DNA from: Dasypus novemcinctus
Lineage: Eukaryota; Chordata; Mammalia; Cingulata; Dasypodidae
Assembly: GCF_030445035.2 (NCBI RefSeq)
Contig: NC_080694.1
Coordinates: forward strand, 70,137,147 to 70,201,146
DNA length: 64,000 nt
Direction of reading: 5' to 3'
Below the pieces are notes generated by a model. The model did not search any database, had not been told where the DNA came from, and saw nothing but the letters and a program-made list of their open reading frames with translations. Position 1 is the stretch's first letter, and every line of letters begins with the position of its first letter. This document shows, in pieces, positions 35,101 to 47,867 of the stretch. Made by a program: the position numbers and the translations under genes.

Positions 35101-35340
35101 ACCCAAAGTTATCTCTATGCCCCCATGTTATCCCTTCCCTGTATAAATACTTACCTTCAGCTTTTCATAGATTTCACCCAAGTGGGTGTTAGCTCGCAAC
35201 CTTCCTCTACCCCCCAAATCCTTTAAGTTTATCATCCATTCTCTAGCTCTCTGAGACAAGTTGGTTTACATATTTCATATCATTGAGGTCATGTAGTATT
35301 TGTCATTCAATGCCTGCATTGCTTCACTCAACATAAGGTT
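32118..35340 (-). repeat. Long 3' UTR of the L1
   Basis: The boundary with ORF2 is set where homology to the ORF2 C-terminus ends (a YDPAIPLLGIY-like stretch near 35560, then decay). The terminal block ends in poly-A and contains the 3' end shared by most truncated L1 copies here. Removing the SINE leaves about 2.85 kb. Confidence 0.75.
34055..34428 (-). mobile_element. DAS-like SINE, full length, in the L1 3' UTR
   Basis: It is nearly identical to the SINE at 10694-11059, with the same A-box and B-box sequences. The site duplication TTTACTAATTATTA is at 34041-34054 and 34429-34442. Open frames of 80-134 codons across it are SINE artefacts. Confidence 0.93.
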
Positions 35341-38300
35341 CTCAAGATTCATCCGTGTTGTCACATGTGTTTGTACTGTTTGTTGTTATAGCTAAGTAGT
35401 ATTCCACTGTATATATATACCACATTTTATTTATCCATTCATCTGTTCATGGGATTTTGAGTTGATTCCAACTTTTGGCAATAGTGAATAATGCTGCTAT
35501 GAATACTTGTGTACGTATATCAGTTTATGCCCTTGTTTTCAGATCTTCTGGGTATATATACCCAGCAGTGGAATTGCTGGGTCATATTTTAAATCTATAG
35601 CTAGTTTTTTGAGAAACCACCAAACTGTCCTCCAGAATGGCTGGATCCCTCTGCTTCACACCAGCAGGGGATGAGGGTTCCCATTCATATACATCCTCTC
35701 CATCAACTGTAGTCTTCTGATTTTTTGATAGCTGCCAGTCATATGGGATGAAGATGGTATCCCACTGCTGTTTTGATTTGCGTTTCCCAGACAAGTAGTG
35801 ATTTTGAGCATTTTTTTTCATATGTTTTTTAGCCATTTGTATATCTTCTTTGGAGAAGTGTCTGTTCAAAATTTTCCCCATTTTTATAAATGGGCTGTTT
35901 GTCTTTTTATTTTCAAGATATAGGAGTTCTTTATATATGCAAAATATAAGTCTCCTATCAGATATATGGTTACCAAATATTTTCTTCCATTGTGTAGGCT
36001 CTCTTTTCACTTTCTTGACAAACTTCGTTGAGGTGCACAAGGCTTTAATTTTGAGGTAGTCACATTTACCTATTTGTTCTTTTGTTGGTCATGCTTTTGG
36101 TGTGAAGTTCATGAAGCTGTTTCCTATTACAATGTCCTGTAGATGCTTCCCTACATTGCTTTCCACAGTCTTTATGGTTTTGGGTCTTATATTGAAGTCT
36201 TTGATCCATCTTGAGTTGATTTTTGTATAAGGTGTGAGTTGGTAATCCTCTTTCATTCTTTTACATATGGATATCCAGTTCTCTAGGCACCATTTGTTGA
36301 AGAGGCCATTCTCTCCCAGTTGAGGAGGGTTTGTTGGCCTTGTCAAATACAATATGGCTGCACATATGAGGGTTTATATCAGAATTCTCAATTTGGTTCC
36401 ATTGGTCAGTGTGATGGTCCTTGTGCCAATGCCATGCCATTTTCAATACTGTAGCTTTGTAGTATATTTTGAAGTCTGGTAGTGTGATACCTCCAATTTC
36501 ATTTTTCTTTATCAATATATCTTTGGCTATTTGGGGCCTTTTTCCTTTGCAAATAAATTTCATAATTTCTCCAGTTCATTAAAGAATGCTGTGTTGATTT
36601 TTATTGGGATTACATTAAATGTGTAGATCAGTTTTGGTAGCATAGACATCTTAATAATATTTAGACTTCCTATCCATGAACAGGGAATGCTTTTCCATTT
36701 ATTTAGATTTTCTTTGATATCCTCTAACAACGTTGTGTAGTTTTCTGTGTATAAGTCTTTTACATCTTTAGTTAAATTTATTCCTAGGTATTTGATTTTT
36801 TAAATTTACTATTGTGAATGGTATTTGATTCCTGATTTCCTCCTCAGATTACTCATTTTTGGTGTATAGAAATGTTACTGACTTTTGCACACTTATCTTG
36901 TAACCTGCAACTCTGCTGAACATATTTGTAAGTTCTAGAAGCTTTGTTGTATACTTCTCAGGGTTTTCTATGTATAGGATCATTACATTTGCAAATAGTG
37001 AAATTTTGACTTAGTCCTTTCCAATTTGGGTGCCTTTTATGTCTCATTTTTGCCTCAGTGCTCAAGCAAGTACTTCTAGGACTATGTTAAATAATAGGGG
37101 TGATAATGATCATCCTTGTCTTGTTCCTGATCTTAGAGGAAAAGATTTTAGGATTTCACCATTGTAAATGATGTTAGCTGTGGGTTTTTCATATATATTC
37201 TTTATCATGTTCAGAAAGTTTTCTTCTATTCCAATCTGGTGCAATGTTATTTCAAGAATGGGTGCTGTATTTTCTCAAATCCTTTTTTCTGCATCTATTG
37301 ATATGATCAATGTGATTTTTTTCCCCTCAGTCTGTTTATGTGGTGTATTACATTAATTGATTTTCTTATGATGAACCATCCTTGCAAACCTGGAATGAAT
37401 CCCACTTGGTCATGGTGCATAATTCATTCAATGTGTTGTTGAATATGATTAGCAAGTATTTTGTTGTGGATTTTCACGTCTAGATTCTTTAGAGAGATGG
37501 GTCTGCAATTTTCCTTCCTTGTGGTGTCTTTGTTTGGCTCTGGTACTAGCGTAATTTTGGCGTCATAGAATGACTTAGGCAATGTTCCCTCTGTATCGAT
37601 TTTTTTGGACGAGTTTAAGCAAGATTTGTGTTAGTTCTTTCCAGAATGATTTGTAGAATTCACCTGTGAAGCCATCTGGCCCATGGATCTTCCTAGTTGG
37701 GAGGTTTTTTTTGTTTGATTTTGTTTTATTTCTTCCCCTTCCCCCCAACACCCCGATTGTCTGCTCTCTGTGTCCATTTGCTGCATGTTCTTCTTTGTCC
37801 GCTTCTGTTGTCAGCAGCATGGGAATCTGTGTTTCTTTTTGTTGCATCATCTTGTTGTCAGCTTTCCATGCTGTGCCATTCCTGGGCAGGCAGAACTTTC
37901 TTTCATGCTGGGTGGCTCTCCTTATGGAGTGCACTCCTTACTCGTGGGACTCCCCTATGCAGGGACACCCCTGTGTGGCAGGGCACTCCTTGAACTCATC
38001 AGCACTGTGTGTGGGCCAGCTCCACACAGGTCAAGGAGGCCCAGGGTTTGAACCACGGACCTCTCATGTGGTAGATGGATGTCCTATCCACTGGGCCAAG
38101 TCCGCTTCCCCCAGTTGGGACGTTTTTAATGGCTGATTCTTTCTCTTTACTTGTGAATGGTTTGTTGCAATCATCAACTTTTTCTTTTGTCAATGTAGAC
38201 TGCTTATGAGTTTCTAGGAATTTGTCCATTTCCTTTAAATTGTTGTTTTTGTTGTTATATAATTTTTCAAATTATCATCTTATAACAGTCTTTATTTCTG

Positions 38301-39500
38301 TGGGATCAGTGGTGATATCTCCTTTCTCACTTCTTATTTTGTGTATTTACATCTTGTCTCTTTTTTTCTTTGTTAATATAGCTAAGGGTTTGTCAATTTT
38401 ATTGATCTTCTCAAAGAACCAGCTCCTGGTTTTGTTTATTTTTTCAAGTCCTTCCTTATTTTCCATTTCATTTAGTTCTGCTCTGATCTTTTCTCTTTCT
38501 TTCTTTATTTCTTTCTTCTTTCTTTGGGGTTAGTTAGGTTTTTTTTTTTTTTAACTGATTCCTCCAAGTGGGCAGTTAGTTCTTCAATTTTAGCTCTTCC
38601 TTCTTTTTTGATGTATGAATTTATAGCTATAAATTCCTTCTCAGTACTGCTTTTGCTGTATCCTGTAAGTTTTGATATGTTGTTATCATTTTCATTAGTT
38701 TCAAGGTACTTATAAATTTCTTTTGAGATTTCCTCCTTGACACACTGTTTTTCTAAGAGTGTGTTGCTTAACTTCCAAATCTTGGTGCCAAATCTGGGTC
38801 TCTGGCCCTTGCAGATTTCCAGCTTCATTCCACTGTGGTCAGAGAGATTATTTTGTATGATTTCAAACTTTCTGAATTCACTGAGACACTTTCTGTGGCC
38901 CAGCATGTGGTTATCTTGGAAATGATCATTGTGAACTTGAGAAGAATGTATATCCTGCTGTATTTGGGTATAATGTTCTGCATATGTCTATTATGTCCAG
39001 CTTCTCTAGTTTATTGTTGAAAGTCTTGTTTCTTTATTGATTTTCCTTTGAGTAGTTCTGCCCAAAGTTGATAGTGGTGTATTAAAGTCCCCTGCTATAG
39101 TTGTAGAGGCATCAATTCCTTCACTTAGATTTTCCAGTGTTTGCCACACGTATTTGGAGGCACCCTTGTTAGGAGCATAAATGTTTATGATTGTTCTTTC
39201 TTCTTGAAAGATTATCCCTTTCACTAATATGTAGTGTCCATCTTTGTATTTCACAATAGTTTTACATTTAAAGTCTATTTTGTCTTATATTAATATGCCT
39301 ACTCCTGCCCCTTCTTGGTTATTGTTTGCTTGTAAGATTGTTTTCCAGCCATTCACTTTCAACCTCCCTGAATCCCTGGGTCTAATGTGTGTTTCTTGTA
39401 GACAGCATATATGGGTCATATTTCCTCATCCAATCTTCCAGTCTGAGTCTCTTGACAGGTGAGTTTAATCCATTGACATTCAATGTTATTACTTTCAAGG
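35340..39500 (-). pseudogene. L1 ORF2 (endonuclease/reverse transcriptase), inactive
   Basis: ORF2 supplies nicking and target-primed reverse transcription. Recognisable minus-strand pieces are endonuclease at 39006-39254 (KGIIFQEERTIINIYAPNKG, AGDFNTPLSTLGR), the linker at 38505-38906, the post-RT region at 36261-36563 and 36089-36352 ([10 protein letters not shown]), and the C-terminal region at 35582-36040. The RT core motif normally reading F-A-D-D is F-A-N-V here (minus-strand codons AAT GTA at 36989-36984), so both catalytic aspartates are gone. A SINE splits the frame at 37710-38112, and many stops add to this. Confidence 0.85.
37710..38112 (-). mobile_element. DAS-like SINE, long subtype, inside ORF2
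   Basis: It carries the extra internal block containing TTTTTGTTGCATCATCTTG that is absent from the copies at 10694 and 34055. The B box GGTTCAAACCC is intact. AGTTGGGAGGTTTTT (37695-37709) and AGTTGGGACGTTTTT (38113-38127) flank it. Confidence 0.9.
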
Positions 39501-39649
39501 AATTATTTATATTAGCCATATTTTCTTGGATTTATGTTTGTCATATTTTGTTTGAATTCTTTTTTGTTTTTGTCTTTTGAGTTGCCCTTACACTCTCCTT
39601 CACCTCTATCTCTCTTGTTTTTTTTTCTTTCTTCCTGCAGAATACCCTT

Positions 39650-40575
39650 TATTATTTCTTGAAGGACAGGATTCTTCTTGGCATACTCTCTTAGTTTCTG
39701 TTTATCTGTGAATATTTTGAACTCTCCATCATTTCTGAATGCTACCTTTGCTGGATAGTGTATTCTTGGTTGGAAATTATTTCCTTTAGTATCTTGACCG
39801 TGCCATACCCCTGCCTTCTTGCCTCCATGGTTTCAAATGAGAAATCATCACTTAGTCTATGGAGCCTCCTTTGTTTGTTATGGTAGTCTTTTCTCTTGCT
39901 GCTTTTAGTATTTTCTCTTTGTCTTGAGGATTGGATAATTTGACAAGTATATGTCTTAAGATAGGCCTGTTGGGATTTATGCTGTTTGGGGTGCATTGTG
40001 CTTCCTGGACATGTACATTCATCTCCCTCAATAGCTTTGAGAAGTTTTCAACCATTATTTCCTCCAACACCCTTTCTGTCCCCTTTCCCTTTTCTTCTCC
40101 TTCTGGAATGCCTATAATGTGTATGTTTGCATATTTTGCCTTGTCACTCAGTTCCCTAAGACCCTGCTTGATTTTTTCTATCTTTTTTTTCAATGATCAG
40201 TTCTACTATCTTTTTGATTTCAGATGTACTGTCTTCCACATCACTAATTCTTTCTTCTGCCTCTTCAAGTATGCTGGTATTTGCTGACAGAGAATTTTTG
40301 ATTTCTTGAATTGTTCTGTTCATCACCATCATATTCATTATTTTTGGGGGTACGATTGCAATTTCTTCTGTATTCTCTGCAATTGTTTTCTTCATATTCT
40401 TAATCTCTTTCTGCACTTCATAAAATTGGTTCCTAATATATGTTTTGAGAGCTTTAATTACTTTTTCAATGTTCTGCTCCTTTTCCTGGTTTTGAGTTTG
40501 TTCATTGGATTAGGGCATGTTTTCCTGATTATTGGTTTGGTTTGCAGTTTTTTGTTGTTGTCTTGTCATCATTTT
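39650..40575 (-). pseudogene. L1 ORF1, decayed
   Basis: Minus-strand pieces read through a coiled-coil-like N-terminus (40156-40416, many Lys/Glu and a KKIVELIIEKK stretch), the RNA-recognition region (39852-40193, ANIHIIGIPEGEEKGKGTE) and the C-terminal domain (to about 39742). The likely start is the ATG near 40573. Frameshifts separate the pieces. Confidence 0.8.
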
Positions 40576-42600
40576 ATCTTGACAGGTTTAATCAGTTGCT
40601 TAGCTTTTTTGTCTAGTTTGGAGTTTAATTAGTTGTTTTTGCATGCATGTTAAGTCTTCTCTTTATCATTTTGTTCTTCTTATTCTATTTCCTTGTTGAT
40701 TAAATCATCTTAAAGGAAAATATTAGGGCCATAGAAAGCAAAAGGAGTAAGAAATTAAAATGTATAATAGTAGTATTGACAGTAAATATTACAGAGGAAC
40801 CATGTGAGATTTAGGAGAATGGATATTAGACTCATGTAAGATATGTAGAGTTATAATGGTAAGAAAAGTAGAGTACAGATAATGAGACATTAATCTGAAT
40901 ATGGGGAGGAATATAGAGTGAATTATAAAAGCATTGTGTTCAGGAGAGAGGGAAAGAGAAAAGCAAGGACAATAATATAAAGAGTGAATAGGAAAATGGA
41001 TTTGGCCCAGTGGTTAGGGCGTCCGTCTACCACATGGGAGGTCTGCCCATGCGCAGTGCTGATGCGCAAGGAGTGCCCTGCCATGCAGGGGTGTCCCCCA
41101 CATAGGGGAGCCCCACGCACAAGGAGTGCGCCCATACAGAGAGCTGCCCAGCACGAAAGAAAGTGCAGCCTGCCCAGGAATGGAGCCACCCACACTTCCC
41201 ATGCCACTGACGACAACAGAAGCGGACAAAGAAACAAGACGCATCATATAGACACAGAGAACAGACAACCGGGGGAGGGGGGGAATTAAATAAATAAATA
41301 AATCTTAAAAAAAAAAAAGAATGAATATAAAACAGAACAAAGGTATTAGAAATAAAAAGTCGGAAAAATAGGGGGGCAAACAAAGAGAGGTGTAATGTAA
41401 GAGAAACAATCAATGATGGAGGATAGAAAGATATAGAGGAAAGGTAATAGTGTTGGTGGCCAAAATCAATACACACAGAAAAGAGTAAATGGAGATTGAG
41501 GAAATACAGCCAATATGAAGTGCTCCCTGCAGCACCTAATGTAAAAAGAATGAAAAAGGAGAGAAAGAAAGAAAGTTAAAAAAAAGGGGGGGACAAAAGG
41601 GAGTAGAGAAGTAAGCAAGAAAAAGAAAAAGAGAAAAAAATGAAAAAAGAAAGAAAAAAGGGTCTTGGAGAGAGAAAGAAGAGGGATAAACAAGACAAAC
41701 CAACCAAATACTAGAGAAAGTTTCAAGCAAGGAATCCTCTTTGTAGTTAAATAAAATGCTTAGGGATCAGGAAAGCTGCCTGAGAGGTCCAGTAGGAGAT
41801 TCACATGGGTCCTTGTTGAACTAGCTTCACACAGAAAACAATGACTCTTAATTTCCAGAGAGTGAGCACCTACACCTCACCAGGAACCCCAAGTATGCTA
41901 TTGGAAGCTTGGCAACCACCTCCTACAGTCCCTTTCCTTTAGGTGTGCTACAAAAGGGCTAGTTGATTTTCTGACTCCATCTTCTCTCAGGCCAAGTTTC
42001 CTATCCCAGGGTATTTAAGGTGAATTGGGCTTTCTCAGCAGATTTGCAATTCCTCTCTTCCCAGACTCTCCCCAAGCCAGCTGGTATGCTCCTCCAAGTG
42101 AAAAAAAAAAAAAAGTAAAGAAAAGAAAAAAAAAGGGAGGGAGGGAGGGAACCACCAAAAAATTGAACCTGTATTAGCCAGGCCTCCCTGCTGCACCCCA
42201 CCCCCAACGAATCCCTCCCACCCACAGAATTGGTCCAAAACTGGAGGGCTAGGGCAATCCCAGACCTCTGGGAGATGCTGGACTCAGGAAAGGCAAGTCC
42301 AGGACATTGCAGACCCAGGGTATGTAGGTCCATGAAACACGGATGAAGGGGTCTCATGGGACACAGACCTGTGGACCACACATCCAGGGACCATGGGTCC
42401 CTGGAAGACTGCACAACCACACAACCCAGGGAACACCACAGCCACCAACCCCAGGGGGAGGGTCCCGCCAGCCCACAGCTTCTGACCTCTGTACTTGCAA
42501 GCTGCATTTCTACATTTGACAAGCACCACCTCCGTCACTGTCTCTCCAACTCGTTGTCCATACACCCTCCACTCTGCAAGCCCCCTGGCAATTGTGTTTT
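40576..42600 (-). promoter_or_regulatory. L1 5' UTR (degenerate), with a SINE and purine-rich tracts
   Basis: Upstream of ORF1, the plus strand is purine-rich at 40700-41750, and a more GC-rich block lies at 41750-42590. The region should have held the internal L1 promoter. No monomer-type tandem repeat is obvious here, unlike at 57770-58650. An A-rich and GGGA-repeat stretch occurs at 42098-42150. The outer boundary is approximate. Confidence 0.55.
40991..41315 (+). mobile_element. DAS-like SINE lacking the B box
   Basis: The A-box region TTTGGCCCAGTGGTTAGGG is followed by GGGAGGTC and then directly by TGCCCATGCGCAGTGCTGAT. The stretch containing GGTTCAAACCC, about 45 bp in other copies, is missing. 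The tail is AAATAAAT-type. AAAGAGTGAATA and AAAGAATGAATA flank it. Confidence 0.88.
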
Positions 42601-43295
42601 GATCTCACTGAAAATATATTTTTCTCTAGGTTTTAGTAAAACAGCTTATCTGTGTCAGTTGTTTATTTCATAATAAACCATTCAAAATTTAGTGACTTCA
42701 AGCAATAGTATTTTTATTTTTTTTTATTTTTCAGAGCTTGATAGAACCACTTGGCTCTGTTCCAAGCTTATTAGTGTTAATTTTAAGCAGAAAGTTCAGA
42801 TGGAACTGTTGGTTCTTGGTTCTCTAAAGAATCCCAGTTCTTATTTTTGCAAGGCTGTTGGTCAGAACCCAAGGATAATCCAAAGAACAAACATTCCCAG
42901 AAATAGGCCCCATGTGCAAGCCCTATTACGCCTCTGCTTGCATCTATCACATGATTTAACTTGTCACATGGAAAGCCCAGAGTCATTGTTCAATGGACAT
43001 GATGACTGAGTGGCCACCAAAGCAGCAGTCTGCTACAAACCCTTTATCCATTTAAGAAATGCTGTCTATTTCATTTTTGATAAGCTTTTCATTATATTGG
43101 ATGTTGACTTACATGCAAAGTTTTTTATGTATCATTAAGCTCTCATACATTTTTATTCTTTCATTCAGTGCTTATTCAGTTTCATTTATTTGAATTTCAA
43201 GTGAAAATCCAGAAGTGAGAAACTATGCAAATTTCCATCCTCATAGTCTATTGTAAGAGAGAAACCATTAACATTAAATATGTAAACACACTATG
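42601..43295. other. Spacer with possible old repeat remnants
   Basis: The stretch near 42670-42710 (AATAAACCATTCAAAATTTAGTGACTT) resembles an old mammalian interspersed repeat that I cannot name. No gene is seen. Confidence 0.35.
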
Positions 43296-43740
43296 TGTGA
43301 TGGTTAGGCTAATGTGTCAACTTGGCTAGGTAATTGTGCCCAATTGTTTAGTCAAGAAAGCACTGGGCTAACTGTAATACAATGGCAGATATGGACTTCA
43401 GTCACCTTTGACTTTACTGCAATGGTAAATCATATATAGCTGATTACAATTACATCGATCAGGGAGATTGCTAGCAGCAATGAGTGATGCTTTATGCAAT
43501 CATTGAATTCCCTAAAAGGGGAAGTGATTCCAGCATTGAGTGAGAATTTTTCAGCTCTTCTTTGGAGAGCCAATGTCTCCCAAAACTTATCAAGAATCTT
43601 CACTGGACTTTCGTTGGAGCCCCTGGTTGCAGCCTGCCTGTGGATCCTGGACTTGTGCCTTCCCATGGTCACATGAGAGACTTTTTTACTATTGACAGGT
43701 ATCTCCTGTTGATTCTGTTTCCAAGAGCACCCTAATAAAA
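43296..43740 (+). mobile_element. Solo LTR, MLT2-like (ERVL)
   Basis: It begins TGTGATGGTTAGG, followed by TGTGTCAACTTGGC, and ends GATTCTGTTTCCAAGAGCACC then TAATAAA. This fits the MLT2B-type LTR pattern and parallels 26285-26724. No internal retroviral sequence is attached. Confidence 0.6.
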
Positions 43741-43852
43741 TATGATAGAAGAAAGCAGAGAAAGTGAGAGAGACAAAGCAGGAAGTAGATCATCTGATAC
43801 AGAAAAGCCTTTACTAATAACAATATATGTTAAAAGAAATGTGAGAGCCAGG

Positions 43853-44560
43853 CCCTGAGCCTCAACAGACTTGCAATTCCTACACACTGGTTTATTGGAC
43901 TTACCCCACTCAGCTAAAATGGAGGTGAAGAATGTCAAACATCACACCAGGGAGCCAAGAGTGCCTAAAAGTGAAAGCAGGAAAATTGCATCCAGCATCC
44001 ATGGAGAATCTAAGTCCCCTCTTGATATAGATGTGGAGTGGACACAACCATTCTAAGGTCCACAGGATGGAGGAATAGAGTATGAATTAGAGTGGACTTC
44101 CTAATATTCTATTCATGAACTATTGTGGTTAGTAATTGAAGAAAATGTGGCATTGGTGTGGAGAAAGTGGCCAAGGTGGCTGCTGGGGGTAGGGAGTGGG
44201 AGGAAGAGATGTGATGTGGAGCCGTTTTTGGGACTTGGAGTTGTCCTGGGTGGTGCTGCAAGGACAGTTACTGGACATTGTTTGTCCTCCCATGACCCAC
44301 TGGGTGGACTGTGGGAGAGTGTGGGCTATAGTGTGGACCACTGACCATGAGGTGCAGCGGTGCTCAGAGATGTATTCACCAAATGCAATGAATGTCTCAT
44401 CATGATGGAGGAGATTGTTGTTATGGGGGGAGGAGTGGAGTGAGGTGGGTGGGGGGTATATGGTGACCTCATATTTTTTTAATGTAACATTAAAAAATCA
44501 AATAAAGACAAAAAAATTTTTTTTAAAGCCACTGCAAAAAAAAAAAAAAAAAAAAAAAGA
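43853..44560 (+). mobile_element. L1 3' UTR end with poly-A, 5' truncated
   Basis: This is the cleanest plus-strand copy of the lineage's 3' terminus: the GT-rich block, GACCTCATATTTTTTTAATG, AATAAA at about 44501, and an A run of over 20 at 44536-44558. Confidence 0.85.
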
Positions 44561-45880
44561 GAGAGACTTAAAGGAAAGGAGTGTCCAAGTGGACATTTGG
44601 GGAAATACGTTCCCAGCAGAGAAAACAGAAAGTGCAAAATTCAGAGGTGGAAGAATTCTTGGAATGCATAAGTAAGGAAGCCAGCATGTTCTTCTTTAAT
44701 TCTTTAATGAGTAAATCCTATCAACTATATTTTCAAACATATTGAGACACAGTTTCACATTTTATTCTTAGCTGATTTTTTCACATTATTCTGGCATTTT
44801 AGTCCCTTTTCATTCAATATATTATTAATCAGAGCATTGTAAGATTTATTCTTAGAACATTTCATCAGAAATTTGACATTTTAATAATAATTTACAGGAA
44901 AAAATTGTAGGCCCCTATGTCATTCTTAGTTGTTCATTTCAATAACTTCTTCTACTACATATATTTCTCTATCACTTTTTACTCAGTTTGAGATTTTCTG
45001 ACTTTAGCTCTAATTTAAGTCAGATATTTATTCTGTCATTTGTATGGTCTGTATAGCATCTCTTATCTGACCAAGGATCGACCTCACCCTTGCCCAGACC
45101 TGTCCCCCACTCCCTGACCCCAGTCATCCCTGCACACAGCTCCTTGGAAGCACGCCCAGTTTTAGGTGCTATAACCTTGAACGCTGCCTGCCCTGGTCCA
45201 TCTTGTTTTGAGAAAGCAGCACATACCCAGGTGTTTTCCCTAAACTTGCCTCTGGTTTTCAGTCACTGTTGTCTCCCAACCCTACATAATCTAAGGGGAG
45301 GTTGTCGTAGGTGTGGTCATGTCAAGTGAACTTATCATCATCATTTCATAATCTGTAACAAATCTCAGTGTCTATTGCTAGGGAGAGGCATCTCTCTGGA
45401 AATCAGTTCACCTAATGTGCAAAGGCAGGGCACCTTGGCGTTTAGTGCCTCTGCTTTCAGAGTCCACCAGGCCCCATTGTGGGGCAGTTTGGGGCAGTCC
45501 TGGCAAGATTGCCCCTACTTCTTCTTTTGGGGTGAGTTCTGCTGCTGGTTCAGTATGACAACATCGATGGTTGGAATGGTTTTCTGGTATGAATAAAGAA
45601 GACTGTAAATGATCATCAAATGACTTTATCTGCTCACACTCTTGACAAATAATGCTTCATCATTCAATTTCAAAAATTTTCTAATATTTTCTGATGGTCT
45701 CTCATTGCCTACATAATTTATATTCCCTGAATATTATTAAGATGAAATAGTTTTAAAAGATTCATTGGAAATTCTTATTTCCTTTTCAGAGAATTTTAAA
45801 CATTTAAAATTAGTAAGGTTTATCAATAAATTTTAAAATTGAGTAAATATTTTAAATTAAGAATTTCTCACTTTTGGTGG
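44561..45880. other. About 1.3 kb without recognised features
   Basis: Mixed AT-rich sequence with a mildly GC-richer part at 45070-45330. Frames of 73-79 codons here show no known motif. Confidence 0.4.
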
Positions 45881-46975
45881 GATCCAATTTATTTGTTTTT
45901 CTGGTTACTACATTTTGTATCCAGAAAAAAATATCTTTGCCTGAACCATGGTCTTGCAGGTATTCTTTTTTTCTTTCAGGTAATTTATAGTTTCACATTG
46001 TACATTTAGGTCTAGATGCTTCTGAAATTGACTTGTGAACAGCATAGTCATTTTCATATGAATATTCACTTGTCCCAAAGTAGTTTATTGGAAAGACCAT
46101 CCTCACCTCACTATACTGCAGTGGCAAATTTATCATAATTCTATTGATGGGATACATGTCATTCTAATTCTGGATACCTGATTCTGTACCTGTGTTCTAT
46201 TTAATGATCATAGCTTTATAAGTTTTGATATATAGTGGTGTAAGTTCTCCAGCTTTATTCTTTTTCTGGTCATTGTTATTTTGGTGCTAGGTGTTTCTAT
46301 ATTGATTATAGAAACATCTTGTCAATTTACCAAAAAAGAAAAACTGCTAGAATTTTAATAGGAATCACATGGAATTTATAGATCACTTCGGAGAGAATTG
46401 ACATTCAACAATATTGTAACATCTAATTTATGAAAATGCTATAACCCCAATTTATATGTCTACATTAATTCTGAACAATGTTTTATAGTATTCAATAGAG
46501 AGGTTTTGCAATTATACAATTAGATGCATGTCTAGATATTTAGAGTTTTTGATGCTACTGAAATTTTTATGGTTTTTATATCTTATTAAATTATCTCTGT
46601 GTTAATTAATTCTAATAATTTGAATGTAATTTGTTTTCTATTTTTATACTCATCCATGACATCTATTTCGAAATTTTATAATTTGATTTTAGTTTTTTGT
46701 TTTTGTTTTATCACTTTACTGTTGAGTAAAGTATTGGTAGGGATTGTGCTTCTTTTATTCCTCAACTCACAAGGGGGATTATTTCATTATGCAGATATTC
46801 TTTATCAAGGGAAAAGTTTCCTTCTTATCTGAGAATGCTGGTAATTTAGAGGTTTCATCATGAATGGACATGGAACTCTATCAAATATTTTTCTGAATAT
46901 TTTTGGATGATGAAGGTTATTTTTCTCATTTTCCTATGTCAGATTTTGTCATCGAGGTCATATTGGCATTATAAA
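45880..46975 (-). mobile_element. Old, highly diverged L1 ORF2 fragment
   Basis: The plus strand follows the order of reverse-complement ORF2 blocks, such as CTTTATAAGTTTTGATATATAG and AATAGGAATCACATGGAATTTATA. Divergence is high and no frame remains. Confidence 0.6.
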
Positions 46976-47104
46976 ATGAAATGGAAAATATTAACTATTA
47001 AATTTTCTGAAAGATTATGTGATGAAATTTTAAATAAGACATTAATGATGATGAAACTTAACATCAAGGGCTTATTATTTTGTAGTCATAAGCTGAATAT
47101 GAAA

Positions 47105-47222
47105 AATTCCATCAACAATATTCTCATTTTACAGATGAGAAGTCAAAAGTTCAGAATGATGCAGTAACTAATTGAAGTCACCTCAGAGAGGGCAAAGGTA
47201 CAACTAGGATTCAAACCTGATC
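47105..47222 (+). mobile_element. MIR SINE fragment
   Basis: CATTTTACAGATGAGAAGTCAAA, interrupted only by substitutions, leads through AAGTCACCTCAGAGAG to AGGATTCAAACCTG. This follows the conserved MIR core and 3' part. Confidence 0.75.
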
Positions 47223-47867
47223 AATATGCTTAAATACAATACAATAGGCCTTCTCATATTTAATGCAAGATACAAGAAGTGAAAAGCTCCAATGTTGGCA
47301 AAACTGGGTAAAAAATATTCAGAGCAATAGAGAATTACATAATAATTTTAGAAAGAAATGAGGAAATATTAAAAACCTATAAAAAGTGTTTTCTAAACTT
47401 AAGCTCAATAATTTTATCTATAATTTTAATTTTAAAAAATTTAAAATGCAGATAATATAATGTTAATCTGTACTCCTTTGATTATTACTGAAAAAAATAC
47501 CAAAAAACTTGATAAGGGAAATCAGAAATTGCATAACAAAAATTGTGGAATTACATTAATTTCTAAGTACTTATAAATTGCAGCAAAGATTTTAATAATA
47601 CATTTTAAAGACCAGGGCCAACTTGTGACATTCTCAGTTACTATTGCAAGGTAATTTTAAAGATCTTTTAAAAGATGTTCATATGATTGTTACTACTGTT
47701 TGATAGGCATTGCGTATCTGAAATTTGATGATAGTTCTGAAATTCTAACATAAAGATTAAATAAACCTTGTGTTCTAGTTTTCTGGGATGTGTTCATTAC
47801 AGATTCATTCCTATAAATTTTCATAGGAATTTTCTGTTTCCTTTCAGAAATATCTGATGACTAAGAA

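Larger units (their letters stand above)
32118..42600 (-). mobile_element. Near-full-length L1 LINE, inactive, hosting three SINEs
   Basis: On the minus strand the order is 5' UTR (about 42600-40580), ORF1 (about 40575-39650), ORF2 (about 39500-35340) and a 3' UTR of about 2.85 kb without the SINE (35340-32118, ending in poly-A). It is the reference in this window for the layout of the lineage. SINEs sit at 34055-34428, 37710-38112 and 40991-41315. The exact 5' end and site duplication could not be fixed. Confidence 0.85.

Noticed and set aside
41466-41730. Phe/Leu/Ser-rich minus-strand frames
   Set aside because: They are low-complexity translations of an A/G-rich tract in the L1 5' UTR.
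45090-45596. Possible small genes in a slightly GC-richer spacer
   Set aside because: The frames are 73-79 codons, show no motif, splice context or conservation that I can judge, and are not better than chance.
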